Shown: positions 21,319 to 34,564 of the stretch, piece after piece
How the letters are laid out: the number at the start of each line of letters is the position of its first letter
How positions within the stretch are numbered: the stretch's first letter is position 1
Origin: Bradysia coprophila
Taxonomy: Eukaryota > Arthropoda > Insecta > Diptera > Sciaridae
NCBI RefSeq assembly: GCF_014529535.1
Contig: NW_023503493.1
Span: 19,748,001-19,812,000 of the forward strand
Reading direction: 5' to 3'
Length of the DNA stretch: 64,000 nucleotides
Program-made: the position numbers and the translations under genes
The notes under the pieces: model-generated
The model's database searches: none
What the model saw: the letters and a program-made list of their open reading frames with translations, nothing else
What the model was told of the DNA's origin: nothing

Positions 21319-24300
21319 ATTTACAAAGTGATCTTAGTTTGAAGTCGGCGATATCCGTAGAGCACACCTACAATTTCTAAATGCAAATGATTACCTTAAA
21401 TTGTGCTGTACGCTTATTGCAATTATCACTTCATACTCGACAATAGGAAATTGATAACAAATATTGAACCGATTAACGCTGTTTTATACAAGGGTAATAA
21501 ACGTTTATTAACCATGATTTAATCTCCCGCTTCTTTGTTCTTATTATTTCTATCCGCAATAAACAAAAAGGAAACTGAAACTAATTATCTTGCTGCTTGA
21601 TTGGACTAGTATATTTAGAAGAAGATATGATAAATCGTTAAGTAATCGAACCGGAAAGACTAATAATAATTGACTTGGATGATTTTACTGGGTAAAAATT
21701 AGTATTATCTTGAGGTAAGACAATCTAAATGAAATCTAATCCATGTCTGAATTCTTTCATAAAATTTCGTTCCAAATTGGTCGGTTTTTGGGCTTTATGA
21801 TTATGCATTTTCAATTACATTTTAGCTTGATATTTTCTTCAGTGTATAATGGCTATATAGTCGAAGTCATTGGCAGAGCTTACAACAAAAAATTTCTACA
21901 GCACCAGATACTCAGTTCCGCAGAACACCATTGCTGCATCCCCTCTGCCTATAGTGTTCAGTTGGTTAAAAAAATCACTCCATTATGCTTTCATTGATCT
22001 CTCAGATTCGCATTCTCAGATTCAGATTCGATTGGTGGAAATTTTCCTAAAAAAAATGTTCTAGAAAAATGTTAAAATCAATTCCACTGAGACGAGTTTC
22101 TTCTACTGTAATTTGAAATAAAATAAATTGATGTTTGTTGCGGTTGCTTGAGAATAAGAGAGCAGGATTAACAATTTCCAAGAAATATTATGTGTATGCA
22201 AATAAAAGTCTTATACGTTGTTTAAATATATTAATACTTCATGCAGTTTTACACGGTCATGGCACTTTAAGGCGTAAAGTTAGATGACTTTTTTACAAGA
22301 GACGTTTTCAGCGATTTAGTCAAATGAACAAATGATGAATACTCCGTGTCTAATCTAAATTGTTAATCTGAAATTGAATATGAAATTAGTTCACTTAGCT
22401 AAATCATTCACAATTGATCTCTCAAAATAGTCAGTCTAAAAATAATTGGTGTGAAACATGAAGTGTATAATTTTCGACGCACCCAACATTCGTAAAACAT
22501 ATTCCATTAGGGAATAAATTCGTTTTGGTCTCCTAGTTTTTCTGGTTGAAATGGTATTATAAAAAGGCTTAACACTGAAATAGGAAAAACGAAATTTCAG
22601 TGTTTCTAGCATGGAAAATTGTTATTATCACAATGTAAATCTCATGATTGAAGAACGAGAGGTAAAATTTTATGCCAGACGTAACGCATTGCTGAGATTT
22701 CCTTCGTAATTACATCAACATCAACATGCCATTTCTTGTAAGCTATTGGTAATTAAATCAATTTCCTAACGGCTAAAACAATACAGACCTGAAAAGTTTT
22801 CTAATAATTCAATAACCAACGTCGGCCCATTACGTTATACTAAGAACTTTCGCATGCATTTAAGTTGTAAGTCAGTCAGGGCCTATTTTAGGGTAAGTAA
22901 ATTCATGAAAATTCTCTAATTTTTCTGTCACGTCTTATCTGTTCCTATAAAAATAGATCGTTTTTATGGCCTTTTTAGTTGTTTTTTTAATGTTTTTCAG
23001 CAATTATAATATTTATGCAGAAACCAGAATTCAGGAATTTTAAGGAATTTTTGTGAATTTTAATCCTTAAAATAGGCACTGAAGTCAGTTGACCGACCAT
23101 GAAAGGGATATTTATGAACTAGATTTTTTACTTAAATCTTTGTGAACCTAACTAAAATCCTCTACGACAGTATGCGGATACAGAATTGAGCTCTTACTAT
23201 TATTAGTAATGTGCGAAGGTAATGTGCGAAAGTGAGAATGTTATACGTGTTATGTATAGATTACAGCCGCTAGCGAAACATTTCATACTAATATATTCAG
23301 TTTTCGAAATCCATTAAGCAAATAGGTTTAATTTTAGATGATGTTCATACTGTGTGTATATAATATCATCGGTATGCGCACAAATGGATGGCAGTCTTTC
23401 ATTTAAGTTCAATAATGTGGATGCATCACTCGGTGCATTACATTTAATTCGAAAAATATGCATTTTGTGTGTTTTGAAAAGTTTTCACTACCTGTGTTGT
23501 TATTAAGTTTCACTAAAACGAGAATATGTACCGATTTATAATGAAAAGATAATCATCTCTCAACAAATTTCTATTTGAATTAACAAACTTTAAACTTAAC
23601 AAAGCAAAATCTATGCATTGATTAAAGTAAGAACATTCAGCAAGCTTAAAAGTCCTACGTACAATTTTCTGTTAACTTTGTTTCAGTCGAATAATGAAAA
23701 GTTTTTAAATTCAATCTAATTAAGAATGTTGAAAGAACAAAATTAAAAAAATGCATCAAGCGAGACTGTACGTATATAAAACAAAAACTTTCGGACGATG
23801 TTTACCGTCAAATTGTGCTAACACACTCAACGACCTATAGTCCCTTCATGATCATGTTGCCACTTAGAGAAGTGTGAAATTCGCAATCGCAACTATTTTA
23901 CAATTTTCAACTGTATAATAGGCTCTACAGAAAAATGGGTGGAACGTAATAGGAACAATCTGTCGTAAAAATAAACGAATCCTACTAACGCTTCAACAAC
24001 CAATTGCTGGATTTGAATTCTTATGAACGGCTTACAGTAGGAGAAAATAAACAAGTTACATTCTTAACGATTTACAATATTATTAATAATACGTATAATT
24101 ATCATACGTAAATGCAGGGCCACAATGGCTACTTGACAGGATGTCTCTGAAGCGACAGCCAAAATTATTTTTGATGACTGTATGTAAAAAAACTAACTCT
24201 CCACCCTATTGCCCAATATAGCCGGTCCTATCTTGAGTAAATGGGGTAACATTAATAATGCATGTGGAATAAATAAAGAGAATTGGGTGGTAAATATTGA

Positions 24301-24906
24301 CTTCCTAAGTTTCTCAGCCTGTAATTGATAAAATCAGAACGTAGTTTCATCATACTGATACCTAATTTATATGATCACCATATCGTCGAAGTGTACACAC
24401 TTCGAAAATTCTGTTCCAATGCAGTGCCTGGATTTAGTGTGTTGTTCTTTGATTTTTTTTAAACAGTATTCATTCACGCAACTTTCGCTGATCAAAAATT
24501 TATGTTATCAATAAACTACTCGCTTAAAACAATTTTAAATTAATATTTAAACAAGTTAGATCACATATTACGAACTTTTCATGGAAACGCGATTTGATTA
24601 CATACAAATGGCATTAAAAATTAATTGAACATGATTTACGATTGCATGTAAATATAACATAGTAGTTTTCATTCATTATAATTCCAGAATACATAATATT
24701 GAAATTATATAAATTCTTAAATATTTAAAATAAATCCATCAAAGCGTTGATAAAATCCCATATATATATAAACAAATACTAATTAGTTGGGAAATACAAT
24801 AATTTTATCATTGCACAAATAATCCACATATTGATACTGAAATTGTCAGTTAGCTATTTACCGTCTGTTGAATTGGTTATGGTTAAATCCATTGAATGCA
24901 ATAAAC
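21319..24906. other. Intergenic between the divergent GT2 and pickpocket genes
   Basis: About 3.6 kb that must hold both promoters. Very AT-rich. Open stretches at 21743-22064 overlap each other and match nothing. No repeat family from elsewhere in the window was spotted here, which is notable given how repeat-rich the rest is. Confidence 0.45.
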
Positions 24907-27900
24907 ATGGGAACTGTTGAGAATGTATCGAAAAAAAGCTTTTGTGCTTCGTCAGTGGAAAATTCGAAAATATTTTTGCTTTCTTATTTCCAAAAAAGTA
25001 ACATTCATGGATTTGTATATTTTTCGCTTCAAGTGTTGTCTTTTCTGGAAAAGTGAGCTATTTTCCTGTTTTTATCAATAGGAATATGACCAATGAAAAA
25101 TATCAAAATTATAACACACATGCGAGAGATCAAAAATAGAAAGTATCGATAATTTACCGATTAAAAATACCGAAGTACCGATAAAATATAATAAATTACC
25201 GATAAATAATAATAAACTTCCGATAGAAAATAATGAACTACCGACAAATAATAATAAAATACCGATAGAAAATAATAAATTACCGATAAAAAATTAAAAA
25301 TGATCGATAAAATGAACAATATATCGGTATTTCAGCACATTTTATCTTTAAAAACTTATCGGTAGTTTGGAATATTTTTATCGGTACTCGGGAATTTCGC
25401 TATCGGTACTTTATTATTTTTTATCGGTACCGTGTTTATCGGTCATTTATTATTTTTTATCGGTAGTTTTGAATTAATTTACCGGTCGAATATAATATCC
25501 CGTTTTTATCTACTTGAGTTCGTAAATAAATTCCTTTTTTATGTTCCACTTCGGATCGACGTATTATATATGGAGCCCATGCAAATATTGCGCAATTCGA
25601 AGTTAAGCGACTTGAATGAGAATATAAGTGTGCGAATTTCTTTCGGTTTGCCAGCTCATATACTGATTAAAAAATCGAGCGATGGACTAAAGATACCAAA
25701 TCTTGAAGAAATGGAATAGTTTGTTTTGCAATCAAAGGAAAATTAAAAATTTAAATGACGACATAATGACATTAATATTCGCAAGAAGAACTGATCTAAC
25801 TAAACTTCTAAACAAAATACGTCGCACAATTTGTCTTATTATTTTTTACAGACTATTCTGGCTCGTCTTGGTGGTCATGGCATTTTCCGCTTGTGTTATT
25901 ATTAGCCTTCAATCCTATAACCGGTACGAAACAAAGAATACGGTCGTAACGATTGAAAAGGATCATTATTATTGGAATACGTCCATGCCAAGCATAACGA
26001 TTTGTCCCACCGTGAATAGAATCAGCATACAAAAATTTGATGCATATTGCGAGTATGTGATTAAAAGAAAAGATTCCACTTCTTTGTGCAAAATGTGTGA
26101 CATAAAAATTGAATTCATATATTTCCAGAAAGAAAAAAATTCAAGGGACTGATAAGAGTGAATTTTATCAATTTATCGAGTCTCTAGCGAATTCGACTTA
26201 TACAAATTTTGAGAACATTAAAGATTTTCCGAGCATTGAGGTACGGACACTTTCCGTGAATTGTAATTTATCATCGGTTTTTCTTTCTGTTATATTATTT
26301 CAACCAGAATATTGATTTCAAATATATAAAAACGGATTTTCCTTTCTTTAGAAACTTAACATTGATCCAAAGGATTATATGTCCCTTATTTATAGGTACG
26401 TATAAAATAAGAAAAAGGTTTATGCTTACGCGTGTGCGTTATCTGGTGGTGTGGTGTACTGTTACACTGGACCAATATTTTACAGATTAACCGAAGATTG
26501 GAGTCGTCGAACGGAGGGTGAACGTAAAGTGCGTGGCATATTCGATTTAGAATTTGTTGTCACCGAACAAGTGCTCACCGAATATGGTATTTGCTATATG
26601 ACAAACAATCACTTAACAAAGCATTTGTCAACAAGGTTCATATATCTCTTTATATTATTGACGTTTTATTTTTAAACATTTTATTCAAATATTTTATGGA
26701 TATCCTGAATTTTCCGAATTTTCTCAAGCAGCACGCTCATATTCGGTACGGAAGCAGATTCTCCTTTTGATGAGAAATTTTATCAGAACGTTAAATTGCA
26801 TCAAGTGGTTTCTGGAAATCTTTTCGACGGAGATTTGAATTATAATTTTGTTGGTTTTGTGGATGAAATAATGGTTCGTTGATAAAAAAAAATTCCGTTC
26901 CTTTTCTCTGTGTGGATATATAGAGAAGAATAATTTAAAAGCGGCTTCCACTTATATAAAATGCAATTTCATATTCAAAACAAATGCATTTCAATTTTTG
27001 TAGCTTTTCGTACACAGTCCGTACGAAGCGATAAACATAGCCAAACTGAGCTACTATTCAAATTTTGCTGTGGAGTTTCATTGTTTCACTAATGAAATTG
27101 TTACGGACGAAAATTTTCAAGCGTAAGTGCTAATAAAAGAGAATGAAAATCAGAGAAACGAATTCATTACTTAATTTACATTAAACATCTTCATCATAAG
27201 CTTTTTCAATTCCTATGCAAACAGTCTGGAAAAAAAATTATATTAGAAAAGGGTTAGGTACTTTAAAATGTTGAAAATATGAAGCCAGTGACACGAATAT
27301 TGTCAGAAGCAATTATGTACTTAGATTTAATGTGATGAGTTTTGAGGGCGATAATAAATTAAGACTGAAAAACTTGTTGAGCCATTTAAGATATTCATCT
27401 AATATAGCATTAAAATCTTTCTTGCAACAAGCCCTTTAATTTTAACGTAATGTTTCTGCTACGTTTGAAACTTGGTAGTTTCTATAGAAAACAGAAAATT
27501 CCTCTGATGTAATTCAAGCAAATGTAACTAACCATTGCTTGATTTAACGAACTAGCTTTTGAGAGTAAAAAAAAATTCATCGAATTTCAGCGTCCCTCCC
27601 GTGTGCGGCACTTTAACGACTACTACAAAAATTGCAATTAGATGGAGGAATGTCCGAAAATTGTTTGTCTACCGACTGATTCGAGAAATGTTCTAGCTTG
27701 TACCGAATACATTGTGTGGTGTACGCTTGTACGAGAAAACCCTTTGTTGTATCCAACACACATTCCAATGAAAAGAAAATATGTGGAAATAGGAAATGTG
27801 AACCGGCTTTGTCTTGTAAACGAGACAATACGATAGGCCAGTGAATGGAAATTTTTGCATTTTTATTGTTGTTTTGTTTTGATGTTCATATGGCTTTGAA

Positions 27901-29637
27901 TTTGAAGTGATGCAATTTTGGTGCATTAATGATCTTTTGAGCTGAGAAAACAATGGCTTTTCCCGTTTTTTTTTTAACGATTAAATGCAATGTCGCAACA
28001 GCTATTCTGTTAGATGGTGTAAAAGTAGTTAGTGTAGGATTGGGTTACTTATACATAATCAACAACAATAACACATGAGGTGGGCTTAGGATGGCACGTA
28101 CATGAAAGACCAGCTTTATGCGTTATAATACCAAATGCATGCTCATTTTACGAAATAAATAATTAATTGAGGCTTATTCAGATATAGGGGTTTCATTGCA
28201 TACCACGTTCATGTCATCCGATTCTTATCAATCAATTATACATTCCGCAGTTTTCAAAATAAACCTTTCTGTCTTACCAACTAACAATATTCGTTTCTCT
28301 TTGTTGAACAGTGTAACGCGAGTATCGCAAAGGGGTTGTCGTTTTCAAAGTGAATCCAATCTAACCCATTACAATTTTTACACAAAAGGCATTTGTTTGC
28401 AGGAATGTAGATTAAATGTTGCTTATAGGATTTGTTCTTGCATTCCGCATTTTTATCCAAACAAAGGTAAAACAAGCGCTATTATCTACTGTACACATTT
28501 TTTTTTCTATTATGTTGTCATATGGTATTTGATCTGGTATACATGGTCATGTCACAATAAATATTCGAAATTGATTTTTATTTTTTTCATTGTTGCTGGT
28601 TGTTTTTTTAACGACGGTACTTCCATCAATCGATTTGCCGTCATTAAAGAATTTTTTTTTTTAACAAAAACAATTTGAATGTTTGTTTTCATTTTATTAA
28701 CCGCTCGTCCCAATTTATGGACAGTATTATCCATTCATGGAAATAAATACAGGACAATGGATTAATGTATTTTATTGTAATTATTGCCTCGGTTATTGCG
28801 CTTCAATGTTGAAAAAAATATTAATTTTTTGTAAAAATAATTCTCGTACTTTTTATGAAATGAATTTTAAACTACTGCACGAAGCATGATTTCAATTTTC
28901 CGCTTTGCCTGTTAATAACTTTTATCAACTTGTCGATTGAATTTTCATTTGAACTCGATTTTTATTATTCAAAATTTTTCGATTATTTGTTTCCAGTTGC
29001 TGCACCGAAACCGGTGTGCAGCTATAAACAACTGAAGACCTGTTTGGCCAAGCATAAAGGTTAGTTGACGCGGTCTCATGTATCGATAATCTTATATTAA
29101 TTGAACTGAAGACAAAACAATTAAAATAGGGTATCTTTGCATTGTACAAAGAAGCCGACAGTAATTCTACAATTAGTCCTAATCGTAATTACCTGCCTAA
29201 TCCCATTTCATAAGACAATCTTAATCGTTTTCTTCTTTTCTAGATCTTCTAGTGAAATTGCGCGACGAGATGAACAACGCTGTGAATTGTCCCGGATGCG
29301 TTCAGAATTGTAAAGATGTGAACATATTCATCGATAGCTTTCAAGTATTGGAAGGAACGACCGATTTACTTGGTACGATAGGCGGCCTGATGATCGTCAA
29401 ACAATATCCAATGATTAGATACAAGCGGAAAATTCTATTTTCGTTCGAGGATTTGATAGGTAGAATGCTCATCTGCATGTACGGAAAAAATTAACAGAGA
29501 AACAAAACATTTTTAACGTTCCAGTTTCGGTCGGTGGTACAGCGGGCCTTTTTACTGGATTCTGTTTTCTTGGAGCCATAGAAATTATTTATTTCTTTAC
29601 CATTCGATTGTTTTGGTATTTTAAGGGGCGTCGATGA
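24907..29637 (+). CDS. ppk: Pickpocket-type DEG/ENaC sodium channel subunit, 486 residues, 11 exons
   Basis: Exons: 24907-25052, 25852-26052, 26129-26240, 26352-26395, 26486-26635, 26732-26873, 27004-27122, 28312-28466, 28997-29059, 29244-29459 and 29525-29637; every junction is GT-AG and keeps frame (1461 bases). Domain order fits the family: N-terminal FQKSNIHGFVYF (residues 29-39), first membrane helix LFWLVLVVMAFSACVI, extracellular VLTEYGICYMTNN, the Cys-rich palm/knuckle segment RGCRFQSESNLTHYNFYTKG with CSCIPHFYP, then the pore-forming second helix GGTAGLFTGFCFLGAIEIIYF and a very short C-terminus. Such channels are trimeric amiloride-sensitive cation channels of sensory neurons and epithelia. 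The GxS selectivity filter reads GFC. The start ATG at 24907 is the first in frame. Which of the many ppk paralogues it is cannot be said. Confidence 0.92.
25135..25485. repeat. ACCGATAAAA repeat foldback inside pickpocket intron 1
   Basis: About eight copies of a degenerate ACCGATAAAAAATAATAA unit on the left (25150-25320) and about six inverted TTATTTTTTATCGGTA units on the right (25325-25480). Together they form a long imperfect palindrome, in an 800-base intron. It resembles, but is not identical to, the ATCGATAATTATC satellite at 30400-30900. Confidence 0.7.
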
Positions 29638-30387
29638 ATTGAATTTAGGAAGAGGGTCAAATAAGGACGACATTTTTACCTGGAGTAGGAGATCAACATC
29701 CAGAAACTATCTGAGCGACCGCTGTTATTTTTTTTTTATTATCGAAATTCACTCGTCATTTATGGACAGTCCCTCGCGTTTTTATAATATAATAATATCG
29801 ATTACGTCACTAAATAATTCAAATTTCCTATTTTATACTGGAAATTTTTGTTTCGGAATTTCGGAATTGATAAAATGTTTATTTATTGCAACCGAAAAGC
29901 TATTTAAGCTTCAATTTCATTTCATTACATTTTGAAGTGAACTGTGAAATTTTTGTCTACAAATTTAAATAATTTCCGCAAGTATTTCACATACAAATAT
30001 TATTCATAGTCCGAATCATTATGCATTCCGATGTATACAGGTTAAAAACGTCACTAATCATTTTCACTGTAAATACCGATGTGGGTGGAATCATCCACAA
30101 CCCATGTGGAGATGATGGTTTGAAAAATGACTTCAAATAAAAAGGCTTTGACCGCTGCAATATGGAATCGGTTTTCAGAAAATATTTCTGTGACTTTTCT
30201 GGTTAGTTTTCTGGTCATGGTCAATTCGGAGTGAATATATTGGTTAGATACAGCTGGTCATCTGTTATCAACAATGAATGGTGACAAAAATAAGCGATGA
30301 CCTGTAGCTAGTGTTATTATAGCGAAGCGTATGAAAAAGCACTTGGATCAGTTGGTTCAATTTCAGAATTAGTAACCAAGTTTAATG
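29638..30387. other. Downstream of the pickpocket gene, no gene recognised
   Basis: Contains the pickpocket 3' UTR. AT-rich; a plus-strand open stretch at 29639-29935 merely continues past the pickpocket stop in another frame. No clear poly(A) signal was singled out. Confidence 0.4.
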
Positions 30388-30900
30388 ATTATTAGGGATG
30401 GGAGACGTTCAAAATTATCGATAACATCAATCGAAAGAAATTATCGATACTTGATTAATCATATCGTTATCGATAATATAATAATTATCGATAATTGTCA
30501 AAATATCGAAATTCGATAATTATCAAAATATCGAAATTCGATAATTATCAAAATATCGAAATTCGATAATTATCAAAATATCGAAATTCGATAATTATCA
30601 AAATATCGAAATTCGATAATTATCAAAATATCGATATTTTGATATTTATCTGAAAATTCATGACAATATACCGATATTTCGGAATATACCGATAAATATC
30701 GGATTTTCGGACCGAAATATCGAATTATCGATATATCGAATTATCGATATATCGAATTATCGATATATCGAATTATCGATATCTTGATAATTATCAAAAT
30801 ATCAATAATTATGGATTATCGATATTTTTTGATAATTTTCGATTAAAAAAACCCGATAATTATCGATTATCAATAATCATTATCATTATCGCCCATGCCT
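30388..30900. repeat. ATCGAT-rich satellite: 25-bp and 16-bp tandem units
   Basis: Five exact 25-base units (TCGAAATTCGATAATTATC plus CAAAATA; unit starts at 30506, 30531, 30556, 30581, 30606) are followed by four 16-base units of ATATATCGAATTATCG (30721-30780). Both flanks hold degenerate ATCGATAATTATC sequence, and the whole block is self-complementary at many scales. Confidence 0.9.
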
Positions 30901-31365
30901 AATGATTATATGGCGACTAGCACTGATTATATTAATTTCAATTTTATTTAATTAACGGACATAATGGAATGTGCCCCAGAACCAATTAAGGATTTAGCAT
31001 AGAGATGATTTTCGTAAGTTTGAACTCCCCAATCGACGTTAGGATTTGCGATTGGGGTAGCAGTGATTTTCGTTTTTTTTAGTTGCTTTGAAGGATAAAT
31101 CTTAAAATGTTATGTTTTAGTCGTCTTACAACCCTATTTTTAACATACAGAAAATGGATAATAGAAAATGACAAAAATAGAGGTAAACTTCTTGTCTAAC
31201 ACATGAAAAAATAATTGAATTATTCTCTAAATTTTTTAACCTTAAGTAAGGGTTCAAAAAATCAGAAAAACCAAATTAAATGAAAAAGAGTTTTCCAGAA
31301 ACCTTCTTGAAAAAAAGAAAATCACTACTTTCCTAACAACTCACACCTAACGTCACCTTGCTAAA
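30901..31365. other. Spacer between satellite and long palindrome
   Basis: AT-rich sequence with no gene or repeat that I could support. Confidence 0.4.
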
Positions 31366-32262
31366 GCTGAATTTGCGACTACTGGTAAAATCTCATATTT
31401 CGATCTCTACCAACAATATGCTGCGAGATATTTTTTTGCCCTAATTAGTGTTTTTCTACTAATTAGAGTCCAATAAAACAGAAAATGTTTAAATTGGAAA
31501 CATTTGGCCGAAGCATTATGTTTAATGTGTCGTCAAAGTTCGACAACTATGAAAAATTGAGTAAATTTTAAACTTGAAAATTCTATAATCGACATAGAAA
31601 ATTATTCGATTATTGCTCAAATGGCCTTAAATTGTTGGGAATGTTGCCGGCTATCCAAGAAAGAAGAGTTTTTGAAAATCGTCTGTGAAATGCGTGTGGT
31701 GTGACTGTTTGTTTTGCCCAAAATTGAGGAAAAAATCCTCAACGGAGAAAATCGATTTTTTTTGAAAACGTGTGAAAAGCATTGTTTTTGCCTAAAATAA
31801 TTTAATTTAAAGTTTGTGGGCACTTTAGAGTCGAAAAAATTAAAATCCGTGATTTTTTAAACGTTTTCAAAAAAATCTATTTTTTCCGTTGAGGAATTTT
31901 GCCTCAATTTTGGGCCAAACAAACAGTCACACCACACACATTCACAGACGATTTTCAAAAACTCTTCTTTTTTGGATAGCCGGCAATATTTACAACAATT
32001 TAAGCCCATTTGAGCAATAATCGAATAATTTTCTATGCCGATTATAGAATTTTCAAGTTTAAAATTTACTCAATTTTTCATAGTTGGCGAACTTTGAAGA
32101 CACACCAAAATAAAGCTTCTGCCAAATTTTACCAATTTAAAAATTTTCTGTTTTTTTGGACTCTAATTAGTAGAAAAACACTAATTAGGGCAAAAAGTAT
32201 CTCGCAGCATATTGTTGGTAGAGGTCGAAATATTAGATTTTACCAGTAGTCGCAAATTCAGC
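31366..32262. mobile_element. 0.9-kb near-perfect palindrome (foldback transposon-like)
   Basis: The two arms, about 420 bases each and centred near 31814, match in inverted orientation with only scattered differences. The left arm begins GCTGAATTTGCGACTACTGG and the right arm ends with its complement. Examples of paired blocks: GACTGTTTGTTTTGCCCAAA (31702) against its inverse near 31920, and the AATTAGTAGAAAAACACTAA block near 32170 against about 31450. There is no significant ORF. The structure is that of a long-arm foldback element or MITE; no flanking duplication was certain. Confidence 0.85.
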
Positions 32263-32416
32263 TTCAGTGAATTTGCGCAAGTTGTTAATGAATTTTAAAA
32301 AAATTTTAAAATCTATTTTTGACATCTAGGGATGGTAAGAATTTTTTGTTTACCCCTTTCATCCTGATCCCCGAACCATCGCACACCCCTAATATCGGCA
32401 AATCTAGTGAAAGACT

Positions 32417-32623
32417 TTTACATGCTACATGCGTCGAAAACTGTACTTTTCGTGTTTGAAGCACGGCTTTCGAAGCCCGCAGCATGTAAAATCCATTACA
32501 TAACTCGGGATAAAAATGAAAAGTCTCGTTTTCGTGTGTTTATTGACCTCGGCTTCGCCTCGGATCAACAAAATTCACACGAAAACTCTACTTTTCATCT
32601 TTTTATCCCTAGTCATGTAAAAT
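32417..32623 (+). mobile_element. Foldback MITE, copy 1
   Basis: Starts TTTTACATGCTACATGCG and ends CATGTAAAAT. Inside, two nested hairpins: GAAAAGTCTCGTTTTCGTGTG against CACACGAAAACTCTACTTTTC around a CCTCGGCTTCGCCTCGG core. An inverted copy lies at 38744-38950 and a fragment at 46471-46520. No ORF of note. Confidence 0.82.
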
Positions 32624-34564
32624 ACTATTAAAAGAAACGAATATAACTGTAAAGATCGAAGCATGCATTGTAACCTATGCATTTTACATCATCAGAGTGC
32701 TTTAAGCACAAATTATTTATTATTATTTAACGCTTTATTCCTCACTTTCATCCATTTTTGGTACAATTCAATTTGTGTGTCTCAAACGTCTGTTTAAATG
32801 CGAAAAGTTTAGAATTAAGGAAATATTAATTCGGATAAATGTTGTATTTCATTCCGTCAACTAATTCTACTATCTTATACATCACAAAAAGTCTACATTC
32901 GGAATTGGATGTTCGCAGCGTGTGCAATACGTTAAATTAAATTCGGTTTTGAAATTCAAAATGTTTGTTGGTTTTGTATATGCATCCTTAAAATATTCAT
33001 CATTTCAAGTGTAACATCATCGTTGTCTTTAGTGCTGGTGCTAAACACATTTACAATGCGATAATCAAACTCGAAGAGAATTATTGTAATGTTAGTTACT
33101 ACTGACGACTGGAGCAGCAACATTATTACGCTTCTTATCTATAATGTGACTAGTTTCAAATTGAATTGAAAACCTTTTTATTTTACGAGGAAAATTATGC
33201 TACATAATATTATCCCGTTGATGTGGTTGATAAGCTTCAAATGCAAAAAGTTTTGTCTGTAAAAGTTTGTCAACAGAACCGACTCATTTTTAATAATAAA
33301 TATGGAAACTAAATTACAATTGCGCTGTGTACGATACGATGCATTACTTTTGCGAACATAATATTTTCCTGGTTTCTCATATTAGGTACCTGCTGTATGC
33401 TTTTTAGACCTGGTACGCTCTAAGATTTATCCGTTTGTAACACTTGAATTTCGTGAGTAAGTATAAGCAGAGAATTTTTTTCGTACGGTGAATCGAGCAA
33501 AAAAATATATGTAGCATTTGGTGAAACAAAAAACAAAGTTCTAAATGTCATAAGCCATGGAATCTTGACTTTTGAGGTAAAAATTTACGGGTTAACGAAC
33601 TATGTGCTTTGTTTTTACAATCTTTCTCTGGAAAAGGGTTTCAGTTTCAGGCACGCAGTACAAGGATACAGGTTAGTGCGGGACTAACATCGCAGCGGTC
33701 TGTAACTTTCTCAACTGGTTTAGTTGAAATTTATTGGCATTATATCAACAGACAGCATTAAGTTAAGTTTAAGGGGCGAAGCATCTGTTCTGTGGAATGA
33801 TAAATTTATTTTTAAACTCTTGCACGTCGAAGAACGTTCATTTTAAATTATTGTCAGTAACTACTGAAGACATAAACAGGTAAATCGTTTAGTATAATTG
33901 TAATACAATGAAGATTGTCTAATCATGAAATAATAATTTGTTTTACATTTTCACCACCACATAGATCGTGAAAGTCAGTAGTTCTATCAGCTATATACAA
34001 CTTTTGAAGTAGATGATTTTCTATCAGTCCGTTAATAAATGATCGGAAAGAGTAACGTTAAACCTGACTTTCCCCTCATCAGTTCAATTAAGCTGCCAGC
34101 GCCCGAGTTAAAAATTTCGTCTATGCCAAACTATCAGAAAGCTTTCACAAATCAACAATAAAATTCAACCCCAACGGGGCTAAACAAATTGTTTGATGAT
34201 CAGTGATGGTTTTATATTTATGTAACGCTGTGTGTTATTATTTTGAACAAGTTTTTCACATTCTATTGAGTTATTTGCCGTTATATACCAATAAAGGTAT
34301 GTATTTATAGCGTTATCCAGTAAAACACTCAAAGTTTCTGAAGCAAAACAACAATAACAAAAAGCACCAAACAAAAACTGGAATATTTCATATTTTTTGA
34401 CATGGTTAAATACTAATAGACCGAGAGCCTGTGTACAATTCAGTACTTCATAATTCACGGTTTGAATTACTACCCAACAGAAAAATCATTTGTTCTACGA
34501 CGTCTATTTTTGAGAGACATTAGAACTCTAACGAGAACTCTCACACAACCATTATGAGGTATTT
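32624..34564. other. Intergenic, no gene recognised
   Basis: About 1.9 kb of AT-rich DNA. A minus-strand open stretch at 34180-34458 matches no family. No structured repeats were found. Confidence 0.45.

Noticed and set aside
30496-30632. Regular 25-bp direct repeats, CRISPR-like at first glance
   Set aside because: The units are back to back without spacers, in an animal genome; this is a satellite.
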